Shown here piece after piece: positions 14,177 to 20,220 of a DNA stretch of 22,837 nucleotides. Within the stretch, counting starts at the first letter, position 1. Every line of letters starts with the position of its first letter. The notes beneath the pieces are model-generated. The model did not search any database, was not told where the DNA came from, and saw nothing but the letters and a program-made list of their open reading frames with translations. Both the position numbers and the translations under genes were made by a program. This stretch comes from JBBBNV01 sp037137075 (GTDB lineage: Bacteria > Bacillota > Bacilli > Paenibacillales > NBRC-103111): contig NZ_JBBBNV010000044.1 of NCBI RefSeq assembly GCF_037137075.1, positions 1-22,837 of the forward strand, written 5' to 3'.

Positions 14177-15097
14177 ATGATTCGCAAGCAGGCGGCGAAG
14201 CGTACACGGATACGCGTGAGGAGAAAGCAGGCGGCCGGACACCGGACCACCCCGCTGAAAATTCAAATACCCAAAAAGAAGAAGCCGTTAAAGGGCCGGT
14301 TAAAAAAGACAAGATTGGCCGCAAGAAAAAGAAGGAGGCCGCTGCGAAAAAAATTCCGGTTTCACCTGACGGGGCAGCCGGCCGCCGTAGTGGGGAGCCC
14401 ATTGCCGCCCCAAGCATTCACATACGCCGCAGCAGTCGGATATACGGGCCGGCCGGACTTGCTGCAGCAAGCGCTGCAAAGTGTTCAGCCGCTGTGGAAC
14501 AATACGCTTGTGATTGATAATTCGAAGGAATTGTCCATTGCCTCCAATCCGGCGCTGGCAGCCGTTCCGGTTTATCAGCCCCCGGTTCCGTTCACCTACA
14601 GCCAAACGATGAATCTGCTTCACCGGATCGGGGCCGATCGGGGCTGCGAGGTCATTATATTTGCACGCAATGATGCGCTGGCTCACCCCGGGACAACGGA
14701 GAAGCTGCTGGATATGATCGGCACGCTGCAGATAACCGGACAGAAGTGGGGAGCGGTGTTTACTGCAAGCCGCGCACTGGCAGCTTATAATATGGCCGCC
14801 GTACGCGAGGTCGGGCCGTGGGACATTCATTTCCCGCATGAATTCTCGGATGATGATTACCACCGCAGGCTGCAGCTGGCCGGGTATGAACTCGTCTCTA
14901 CCGACCTTGCGGCGGCGCTTCTTCATGAAGGCCAATTGGAGAAAAGCAATCCCGAGCCGCGGATAAACCCGGATCTCATGCGGACCCTGTATGAGCAGTA
15001 TTATGTTCAAAAATGGGGCGGTAGGCCTGGTGAAGAGCAATTTAAACAGCTGTTTAACCAGTTTCCGCTTAATCCGGTGCCGAACTATTTATCGTAA
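14177..15097 (+). CDS. GT2-like glycosyltransferase with highly basic N-terminal extension
   Basis: A 306-residue protein in two parts. The first 63 residues have 29 Lys or Arg and no acidic residue (runs such as PKKKKPLKGRLKK and RKRRRPLRKKF), so they must be disordered and strongly cationic. Residues about 80-290 are a GT2-like domain: FTYAAAVGYTGRPDLLQQAL, TLVIDNSKELS, EVIIFARNDALAHPG, AAYNMAAVREVGPWDIHFP and FSDDDYHRRLQLAGYELV. It is clearly a paralogue of 13319-13927, which lacks the basic part. ATG at 14177 is used, with GGAGGTG ten bases upstream. A shift of frame inside the first 200 bases cannot be excluded, because another frame is open there too. The basic region could bind DNA, acidic polymer or the acidic spore surface; this is speculation. 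Confidence 0.82.
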   Translation: MIRKQAAKRTRIRVRRKQAAGHRTTPLKIQIPKKKKPLKGRLKKTRLAARKRRRPLRKKFRFHLTGQPAAVVGSPLPPQAFTYAAAVGYTGRPDLLQQALQSVQPLWNNTLVIDNSKELSIASNPALAAVPVYQPPVPFTYSQTMNLLHRIGADRGCEVIIFARNDALAHPGTTEKLLDMIGTLQITGQKWGAVFTASRALAAYNMAAVREVGPWDIHFPHEFSDDDYHRRLQLAGYELVSTDLAAALLHEGQLEKSNPEPRINPDLMRTLYEQYYVQKWGGRPGEEQFKQLFNQFPLNPVPNYLS

Positions 15098-15117
15098 CGG
15101 CAATCGTATGTAGTGAA

Positions 15118-15143
15118 GCACTTGCCGCGACAGCGGCAAATGC
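15118..15143. terminator. Small hairpin between convergent genes
   Basis: TTGCCGC (15122-15128) pairs with GCGGCAA (15133-15139) around a GACA loop, and GCA/TGC extend the stem across one mismatch. It lies between two convergent genes, but neither side has a proper T run, so termination is only likely, not shown. Confidence 0.4.
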
Positions 15144-15158
15144 TCGCTTGAGAATTCC

Positions 15159-16556
15159 TTATTTCGGGGAACGGAGAACTTCGACCTGTTTCCCGAGCTC
15201 TTCGAGGCGGCTTGTTGCTTGGTGCAGCGCAAGCTCGGCTGCATGGTCCCATATATGGGCCCGGGTTAAATCCAGGGTGACATGAGCCGGGGCGGAATGA
15301 ATATCGATGCGGTCCAGCAAATCGTTTGCGCTGGCGAAAAATAGTTGACCGTGAACGCGGTAAATGACAGTGCTCTCCGTGATTTCCCGGTCCACTCGGA
15401 TAAGAGAAGCCTTATAGGCAAAGAGGATGAGGCTTAGCAAAACCCCGGCGATGACGCCGAAGGCCAGATTATGGGTAAACACTGTAACGGCGACGGTCAC
15501 AATCATAACCAGCGCTTCCGCCTTCGGAATGCGGCGCAGGGTCCCCACATACTTCCAGTCAAAAATTTCGTAACAAATCATCATCATGACGCCGACGAGC
15601 GCCGCCATGGGGATAAGGGAAACAACACCGCCGAGCAGCTGTACAAGCAGCAGCAAAAACAGCGCGGCTACAAGCGTAGAAAGGCGGCCCCGGCCCCCCA
15701 GCTTGACGTTAATCGCCGATTCGGCCACAAGCGCACAGCCGGCCATTCCACCGAAAAAGCCGGTGACCGTATTGGCGATGCCTTGTCCGGCCATCTCCTT
15801 GTTTTTGCTCGTTTTGGAGCGGGTCATATCATCGATCATATCCTGAGTAAGCAGTGTTTCCGTGTAACCGACAAGTGCAAGAGAAATCGAATAAGGCAAT
15901 ATGATAAGCAGTGTCTCTAGGGTCCATGGAACATCCGGGAGCAGGAAGCTTGGCAGCGAAGGGACGATCGTTGCCGTGTCTCCCACGGTCGTCATCCTCC
16001 ATCCCAAGCCGACGGCGAGGACGGTCATGATAACGACGGCTATGAGAGGTGACGGAACAGCCTTCGTCAGGAGAGGAAGCAAGTAGATGATTGCAAGGGT
16101 TCCGGCGACCATGGCGTACATGGGCCAGGACTGCCCGGTGAAATGGGGAAGCTGGGCGAGGAAGATGAGGATAGCCAGCGCGTTAATAAAGCCTTTGATG
16201 ACGGCATGAGGGACAAAATTCATCAGCTTGCCCAGCTTGAATACACCCATAAGAAACTGAAGAATCCCGGTCAGAATGGTGGCGGCAAATAAATATTGAA
16301 TGCCGTGCTCCGCTACAAGCAGCGTCATGAGTACGGCCATGGAGCCGGCTGCCGCCGAGATCATGGCCGGCCGGCCTCCAAAGAACGAAATAATCAGAAG
16401 AATACATACCGAAGTATAAATGCCGACCATGGGATTGACCCCGGCGATAAAAGAGAAGGCAATCGAATCCGGGATTAATGCCAAGGTGGCTGTAATGCCG
16501 GCGAGCACATCGGCGCGGATATTGGAAAACCATGTTTGTTTGATACGGTTTAACAC
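15159..16556 (-). CDS. SulP-family inorganic anion transporter with STAS domain
   Basis: A 465-residue membrane protein from the start used here. It has about ten to twelve hydrophobic segments, with the SulP signature ALIPDSIAFSFIAGVNPMVG near the N-terminus, FGGRPAMISAAAGSMAV, VPHAVIKGFINALAILIFL, GNTVTGFFGG-like GIANTVTGFFGGMAGCAL, and a cytoplasmic C-terminal STAS domain beginning near IYRVHGQLFFASANDLLDRI and containing THVTLDLT-like HVTLDLTRAHIWDHAA. SulP members carry sulfate, bicarbonate, dicarboxylates or other anions; the substrate is not decidable. I use GTG at 16556, with GGAGGG nine bases upstream. A TTG at 16595 would overlap the upstream gene. It starts five bases after the oxidoreductase stop, so the two are co-transcribed and translationally linked. 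Confidence 0.93.
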   Translation of the reverse strand: MLNRIKQTWFSNIRADVLAGITATLALIPDSIAFSFIAGVNPMVGIYTSVCILLIISFFGGRPAMISAAAGSMAVLMTLLVAEHGIQYLFAATILTGILQFLMGVFKLGKLMNFVPHAVIKGFINALAILIFLAQLPHFTGQSWPMYAMVAGTLAIIYLLPLLTKAVPSPLIAVVIMTVLAVGLGWRMTTVGDTATIVPSLPSFLLPDVPWTLETLLIILPYSISLALVGYTETLLTQDMIDDMTRSKTSKNKEMAGQGIANTVTGFFGGMAGCALVAESAINVKLGGRGRLSTLVAALFLLLLVQLLGGVVSLIPMAALVGVMMMICYEIFDWKYVGTLRRIPKAEALVMIVTVAVTVFTHNLAFGVIAGVLLSLILFAYKASLIRVDREITESTVIYRVHGQLFFASANDLLDRIDIHSAPAHVTLDLTRAHIWDHAAELALHQATSRLEELGKQVEVLRSPK

Positions 16557-16561
16557 AACGG

Positions 16562-17710
16562 TCAGCCCTCCACTCTGGTTTTGATATTCCGCCAAATTGC
16601 TGCTGCGAGGCTATCCGGCAGGTTCACATCTGCGAAACGAATCATTTGATCCGGCTCGATCGGCCGGATAACTGTTGCATCCGCAAGCAGCCCGATAGGA
16701 ATATGCTCAGGCTCATGTTTGATGGAGATGGCGTGGCCGCGCACATCAAAGCTGCCAATCCCTTTTTTCATCTTAAGCCCGGGAGCCAATCTTTTTTTGG
16801 CGATTGCCGCAACACTGTACCTGGGCCGGGCGGAATTGTTCAGCAGTACGCCGCCGCCTGCCACTACCCGCCGAATCGTTTTGACAATTTCCAAATGGCA
16901 TAAATGGTAATTATGCAGCAGGGTGTAGGTAGGGCCGCCGCCCATTTTGAAATAGGACAGCGCATCACGCTGCCGTGTATCATGCTCGGCAACAATGAAT
17001 ACACCGGCGGGGGATTTCGGGGATAAAATGAAGTCGCTGATGGGAAAGCCGAGGCGCTTCGCTTCCGCAGCCAGTATACTGCCGCCGGCTTCCGTATCCG
17101 GAGCTTCCGGTCCGAGCAGACCCGGTACAACAAGTCCTGCCCCCAGCCCGTTGGCGACAAGGACTTGCTCGATTTGAATTTTGGTGCCGTCTGTAAATGC
17201 GGTGACCATTGGCAGACTAATGCCATGCCGCCTGGACCACAATTTCATGTTCTCCTCCGTCGGGTTCAAATCCAGGAATCCCTTGATATTGCCGTATACC
17301 AACGGTTTAAAGCCCATTTGCAGCACATTTTCCCGCAAGGCGGCCAGGCAGCCCGGCTGATCGCCCTCCGATTCGGTGAACAAGCCCTTTTCGGCAAAAT
17401 AGGACCCTGTCGTTATTTGCAGCTCGGCATTCATGGTAATAACGGGCACGGAAGCCTTCAGAACCGCATCGACTGTCTCCGTAGCTTCAATCACGCTTCC
17501 GCTGCATTCTACAACGAGATCGGAATTACGGATCAGCTCCTCAACGGAGTTCGTGATTAATCCCGGCTTTGGAAAATCGGTGCATTCGGCTATACGCCGC
17601 CGTGTCAGCACCTTGTGGACGGTCAGGTCGGAATGCAGGTCAAGAGCAAGCAATAAGCCGCGGGCGATAAAGCCGGTGCCGGCAATGCCGATTCGAATCG
17701 GTAGACTCAT
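16562..17710 (-). CDS. NAD(P)-dependent oxidoreductase, homoserine-dehydrogenase-like with SAF domain
   Basis: A 382-residue protein with an N-terminal Rossmann fold, IGIAGTGFIARGLLLALDL (7-25) as the dinucleotide loop, DLVVECSGSVIEATE, and a central catalytic-like region with FLDLNPTEENMK, VTAFTDGTKIQIEQ and VANGLGAG. The C-terminal region (about 290-382: LLNNSARPRYSVAAIAKKRL, SFDVRGHAISIKHEPEHIPIGL) fits an SAF domain. This corresponds to the group described as predicted homoserine dehydrogenases with a C-terminal SAF domain. Several members act on sugar acids, so homoserine should not be assumed as substrate. The ATG start has AAGGTGG upstream. It is the first gene of a two-gene unit with the SulP transporter, suggesting that the anion carried and the compound oxidised may be connected (inference). 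Confidence 0.85.
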   Translation of the reverse strand: MSLPIRIGIAGTGFIARGLLLALDLHSDLTVHKVLTRRRIAECTDFPKPGLITNSVEELIRNSDLVVECSGSVIEATETVDAVLKASVPVITMNAELQITTGSYFAEKGLFTESEGDQPGCLAALRENVLQMGFKPLVYGNIKGFLDLNPTEENMKLWSRRHGISLPMVTAFTDGTKIQIEQVLVANGLGAGLVVPGLLGPEAPDTEAGGSILAAEAKRLGFPISDFILSPKSPAGVFIVAEHDTRQRDALSYFKMGGGPTYTLLHNYHLCHLEIVKTIRRVVAGGGVLLNNSARPRYSVAAIAKKRLAPGLKMKKGIGSFDVRGHAISIKHEPEHIPIGLLADATVIRPIEPDQMIRFADVNLPDSLAAAIWRNIKTRVEG

Positions 17711-17919
17711 AGCTTCACCACCTTGTCGTAATAGAGTTGGAATCTATACACTATATGAAGCGGCAGGAGGCATTGCATGTACGAATAACGGGAATCTAGC
17801 ACGGACATCTATCATTCTTCAATTTATTGTGAGCTTCGGATAGACGAATACCACATTCCCTTTGACCGCCGGAACCCTTGCCCGAATCAAACATATACTG
17901 CTGGAAGAGGTGATGATCC
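17711..17919. promoter_or_regulatory. Divergent intergenic region before the small helical protein operon
   Basis: About 210 bases lie between the divergent oxidoreductase and small-protein genes. CATATACTG at 17892-17900 resembles a sporulation -10 element with ACCC about 16 bases upstream, but it would place the transcription start almost on the Shine-Dalgarno sequence of the gene at 17920. I see no other clear promoter and no hairpin of note. Confidence 0.3.
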
Positions 17920-18207
17920 GTGGAGCAAAGAGTGACGGATACGATTGAGCATATGGCGAAATCACACGGGGAAATGGCCAAAATTTTAGATGCCAAGCGG
18001 CATATTGCCGTCCGTATGTCCCAGATTATTGTTGCGATTCCCGATGTAGGAATGACCTTCGGCAGTGTTCTGGACGTAACCGCCAGTGCGATGGATGTGT
18101 CCAAAAACATTGCTGCGTACTTAAACAGCTTCGCAGAGCTTCAAGATGGCATTGCCGAAAATTTAAGCATTGTGATGAAGGAATTGAAGGGGACGGAAGA
18201 AGAGTAG
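17920..18207 (+). CDS. Small helical protein 1 (unrecognised family)
   Basis: A 95-residue, all-helical protein without signal peptide or Cys. It begins MEQRVTDTIEHMAKSHGEMA and has KILDAKRHIAVRMSQIIVAI, DVTASAMDVSKNIAAYLNSF and a final ELQDGIAENLSIVMKELKGT. The final G-x-x-x-N-L-S-I pattern recurs in the next gene (EQGLGKNLSILLGE), so the two are paralogous. GTG at 17920 is preceded by GAGGTGAT. I do not recognise a characterised function. Its amphipathic helices with regular hydrophobic spacing suggest a coiled coil or bundle, possibly self-assembling with the neighbours. It is the first gene of a four-gene plus-strand unit that ends with a methyltransferase-like gene. Confidence 0.8.
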   Translation: MEQRVTDTIEHMAKSHGEMAKILDAKRHIAVRMSQIIVAIPDVGMTFGSVLDVTASAMDVSKNIAAYLNSFAELQDGIAENLSIVMKELKGTEEE

Positions 18208-18333
18208 GGAACCGGATACGGCCGAATCAGCGGCATCGTATTTTGATTATAGCGCGTGTTTCAGCCCGGCGGCTTTGGACAGGGAAATACTGCCGAGTGT
18301 TTGAATAGCTTCTTCAGGCAAGGAGGACATGTG

Positions 18334-18666
18334 GTGGAGCGATCAGAATCGTTTATGCGCATTTTGGAGGCCACAGCCAATATTCAAATGAATGTGGCCC
18401 TGATTTTGGAAGCCAAGGCATATGAGGCGGAGAAAACAAAGCAGTGGATTTGCAATCATCTGGTCCCTCATGTTTTCTCGGAGCACACCGATCAGCTAAA
18501 GCAATCGATTACCATTCATGAACAGTTGATCGAAGTCGTCGACAGCTTGACCAAAATGGAGCAGGGACTTGGGAAAAATCTGAGCATTTTGCTTGGCGAG
18601 AACGAATCTTCCGGCGGCGGCTTCGGGGGAGGAGACATGTTTGATTTAGGAGACGGGGAAGCATGA
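18334..18666 (+). CDS. Small helical protein 2 (paralogue of protein 1)
   Basis: A 110-residue helical protein beginning MERSESFMRILEATANIQMN, then VALILEAKAYEAEKTKQWIC, a middle segment FSEHTDQLKQSITIHEQLIE, and VVDSLTKMEQGLGKNLSILL. It ends in a Gly- and Asp-rich tail (GGGFGGGDMFDLGDGEA). Compared with protein 1 it keeps the ILDAKR/ILEAKA segment and the GxxxNLSI motif, but adds the acidic glycine tail. GTG at 18334 is used, with AGGAGG seven bases upstream; GTG at 18331 and a longer frame to 18256 are less likely. The 126-base gap before it contains no recognisable hairpin or promoter. The stop overlaps the next start by four bases (ATGA), implying translational coupling. Function not known. 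Confidence 0.8.
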   Translation: MERSESFMRILEATANIQMNVALILEAKAYEAEKTKQWICNHLVPHVFSEHTDQLKQSITIHEQLIEVVDSLTKMEQGLGKNLSILLGENESSGGGFGGGDMFDLGDGEA

Positions 18667-18983
18667 GGCAGTTCGATTTATTCGAACGGAGAGAGCGGTT
18701 AAAGCTGGATTTGCTGGAATCGCTCGTCCGCAGCCAGCAGGCGCTGGCCGTAATGCTGGAGAATACAGCCGGCGCTATCGTGCATGCTCAGGCTGCGGAC
18801 AGCCAGCTTCGTGACAATTTGGTCAAAATCAGCATGTATCAGCGTGTGCTGGCGGATAAAATGATGAACGTCCGCGTATTTACGAACCGTGGAGGGCATC
18901 CTGCATTACCGTGGCTCCATCCGCAGGTCCTACGCGGCCGGCGAGGAAAGGAAGCAGTCTACCAACACCAAAGAAATGGGTGA
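18663..18983 (+). CDS. Small helical protein 3 with basic C-terminus
   Basis: A 106-residue protein overlapping the previous stop as ATGA. The first 75 residues are helical and Glu/Arg/Leu-rich (FERRERLKLDLLESLVRSQQ, ALAVMLENTAGAIVHAQAAD, QYRVLADKMMNV-like YQRVLADKMMNV), comparable in plan to the two upstream proteins: the ALAVMLENTA segment sits where ILEAKA does. The relation is weaker than between proteins 1 and 2. The last 30 residues lose the helical pattern and become Arg/His/Gln-rich (RGGHPALPWLHPQVLRGRRG), which may be a real tail or read-on after an ancestral stop, since the downstream gene starts seven bases after its stop. No function recognised. Confidence 0.65.
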   Translation: MRQFDLFERRERLKLDLLESLVRSQQALAVMLENTAGAIVHAQAADSQLRDNLVKISMYQRVLADKMMNVRVFTNRGGHPALPWLHPQVLRGRRGKEAVYQHQRNG

Positions 18984-18990
18984 AGAGCAG

Positions 18991-19851
18991 ATGAAGGTGG
19001 ATATCGGCTGCGGAAATCGCAGGCATGAGGGGTGTATCGGCATCGATTACGTCGCCTACCCGGGCGTGGATATCGTTTGTGACATCAATCGGGGTATTCC
19101 ACTTCCGGATCATACGGCCAGCTTCGTTATGGCCTGCGATGTGCTTCAAGATGTGACAGATTTTATGAAGACGATGCGCGAGATTTACCGGCTTTCCCGG
19201 CATAAGGCGATTGTGTGCATCGTAGCCCCCGTTGACTATCCGGTATTGCAGACGGCAGGCTCGGACGGCAACAGGTTATGTGATGAGCAAACGCTTGATG
19301 AAACCAGGCAGGACTTCCTTCCACAGGCTCCTGGCATGGAGATGGACGCACCGGGTATAGACGCCGGCTCAAGGACCGAAGCTGAGCCATCCGTAGGGGA
19401 AGCCGTGCAGCCAGGGCCGTGTGTATTGGCTGGCGATATGCTGCTGCAGACCGGTGTGGATTTCCGGCTGCTGCGCCAAACCGAACGTCATCATCCGGAT
19501 CGGATCATGTATCATTTGGCGGTGATTAAACAGGACATCCGTCATGAAGAATGGGAACAGCTGCTGCAGGTGCCGCTGGAGGAGCCGGCAGGCCTATGGA
19601 ATAGGCAGATGGACGAGTATTCGCAGCCGCCGATGGAGCCGGATAGTGAACCATTAGGTGAAGGGAGATTGGGCGTTAGGGAGGGTGAGGAGCCTTCGGA
19701 GACGAAGTCGTACAGCCCGAGGCATGCAGGAAAAGCGGGCGGCAAGACGCGAAGCTCCGGCAGGGGCGACGGCAAGAAAAGCAAACGGCCCAAAGCCTGC
19801 AAGCAAGAGAAGCGCCCTGCCCGGCATAAATTGAAGCGAAAAGCAGTGTAG
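18991..19851 (+). CDS. Stand-alone methyltransferase-like protein with basic tail (paralogue of the fused domain)
   Basis: A 286-residue protein beginning exactly at the methyltransferase domain: MKVDIGCGNRRHEGCIGIDY, PGVDIVCDINRGIPLPD, MREIYRLSRHKAIVCIVAP. It matches the domain at about 300-500 of the 8076-9803 fusion, including RIMYHLAV near 175. Two differences are notable. The SHSLEH element of the fusion is replaced by ACDVLQDV, and after VAPVDYP the conserved NPYHKQAFNEHTPRFF part is replaced by a Pro/Gly/Glu-rich stretch. It may therefore be inactive or use another acceptor. The last 48 residues hold 19 Lys/Arg (RPKACKQEKRPARHKLKRK). ATG at 18991 is chosen over GTG at 18889, which would overlap the upstream gene for about 95 bases. 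The Shine-Dalgarno sequence is weak. The role remains inference. Confidence 0.8.
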   Translation: MKVDIGCGNRRHEGCIGIDYVAYPGVDIVCDINRGIPLPDHTASFVMACDVLQDVTDFMKTMREIYRLSRHKAIVCIVAPVDYPVLQTAGSDGNRLCDEQTLDETRQDFLPQAPGMEMDAPGIDAGSRTEAEPSVGEAVQPGPCVLAGDMLLQTGVDFRLLRQTERHHPDRIMYHLAVIKQDIRHEEWEQLLQVPLEEPAGLWNRQMDEYSQPPMEPDSEPLGEGRLGVREGEEPSETKSYSPRHAGKAGGKTRSSGRGDGKKSKRPKACKQEKRPARHKLKRKAV

Positions 19852-19915
19852 CATCTCTACCGTATGGAGAGGTGCTTGTCTGCGTTTCGTTTACTGGGGC
19901 TCGACCGACCGCCAC

Positions 19916-19960
19916 GCAGCTTCCAGCGCGCGCTGGGGCTCCGCGCGCGTTGGAAGCTGC
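19916..19960. repeat. Long GC-rich hairpin after the methyltransferase-like gene
   Basis: GCAGCTTCCAGCGCGCG (19916-19932) pairs with CGCGCGCGTTGGAAGCTGC (19942-19960), with one G-T wobble, giving about 17 to 18 bp around a short loop. It begins 65 bases after the stop at 19851. No T run follows, so it could be a transcript-stabilising stem, a Rho-type stop or a repeated element; copies elsewhere in the genome would decide. Confidence 0.6.
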
Positions 19961-20118
19961 TGTACGCTTGATCAGAATGGGAAAAGCGGGGAGGCGGCTG
20001 GGAAACCCGCCACCCGCCCCGAACACGGAATAAATCAGGTCGGGCAGCATAAGATGAACTAAGCAAAAAGCAAGCACCCCCGACATGATACTCATTTCGT
20101 TCATAGCGGGCCAAGCCT

Positions 20119-20151
20119 AGGTGCCCTGCAGGCACTCGCCGCAGGGCACCT
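20119..20151. repeat. Perfect 11-bp inverted repeat upstream of the truncated glycosyltransferase
   Basis: AGGTGCCCTGC (20119-20129) and GCAGGGCACCT (20141-20151) form a perfect stem with an 11-base loop that itself contains GGCA/TGCC-like pairing. It stands 70 bases before the GT start used here. No T run follows. It could be a leader structure or an operator. Confidence 0.55.
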
Positions 20152-20220
20152 CGGTTACCATTGCATATGAGCTTCAATTGGCGGAATAACGGCTGCATGG
20201 AGGTGTTTTCGATTCATCGG

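Larger units (their letters stand above)
19852..20160. other. Non-coding stretch with two strong hairpins
   Basis: About 310 bases (370 to the GT start at 20221) hold no convincing gene. A minus-strand frame from 20104 has a short hydrophobic N-terminus but no Shine-Dalgarno sequence and runs on antisense to the methyltransferase-like gene, so I do not call it. Two GC-rich hairpins are listed separately. I see no promoter I would name and no riboswitch I recognise. Confidence 0.5.

Noticed and set aside
14300..15040. 246-codon minus-strand frame opposite the basic-tailed GT2
   Set aside because: The plus strand has motifs shared with a paralogue; the antisense product has none and no start signal.
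15118..15143. Clear factor-independent terminator for both convergent genes
   Set aside because: The hairpin exists, but no T run flanks it; kept only as a low-confidence feature.
18889..18990. Earlier GTG start for the methyltransferase-like gene
   Set aside because: It would overlap the preceding gene by 95 bases, and the conserved domain begins exactly at the ATG at 18991.
19676..20104. Minus-strand frame with a hydrophobic N-terminus (MNEMSIMSGVLAFCLVHLML)
   Set aside because: There is no Shine-Dalgarno sequence before it, the later part is antisense to a well-supported gene, and composition is unlike a protein. Kept as a remote possibility for a small membrane peptide.
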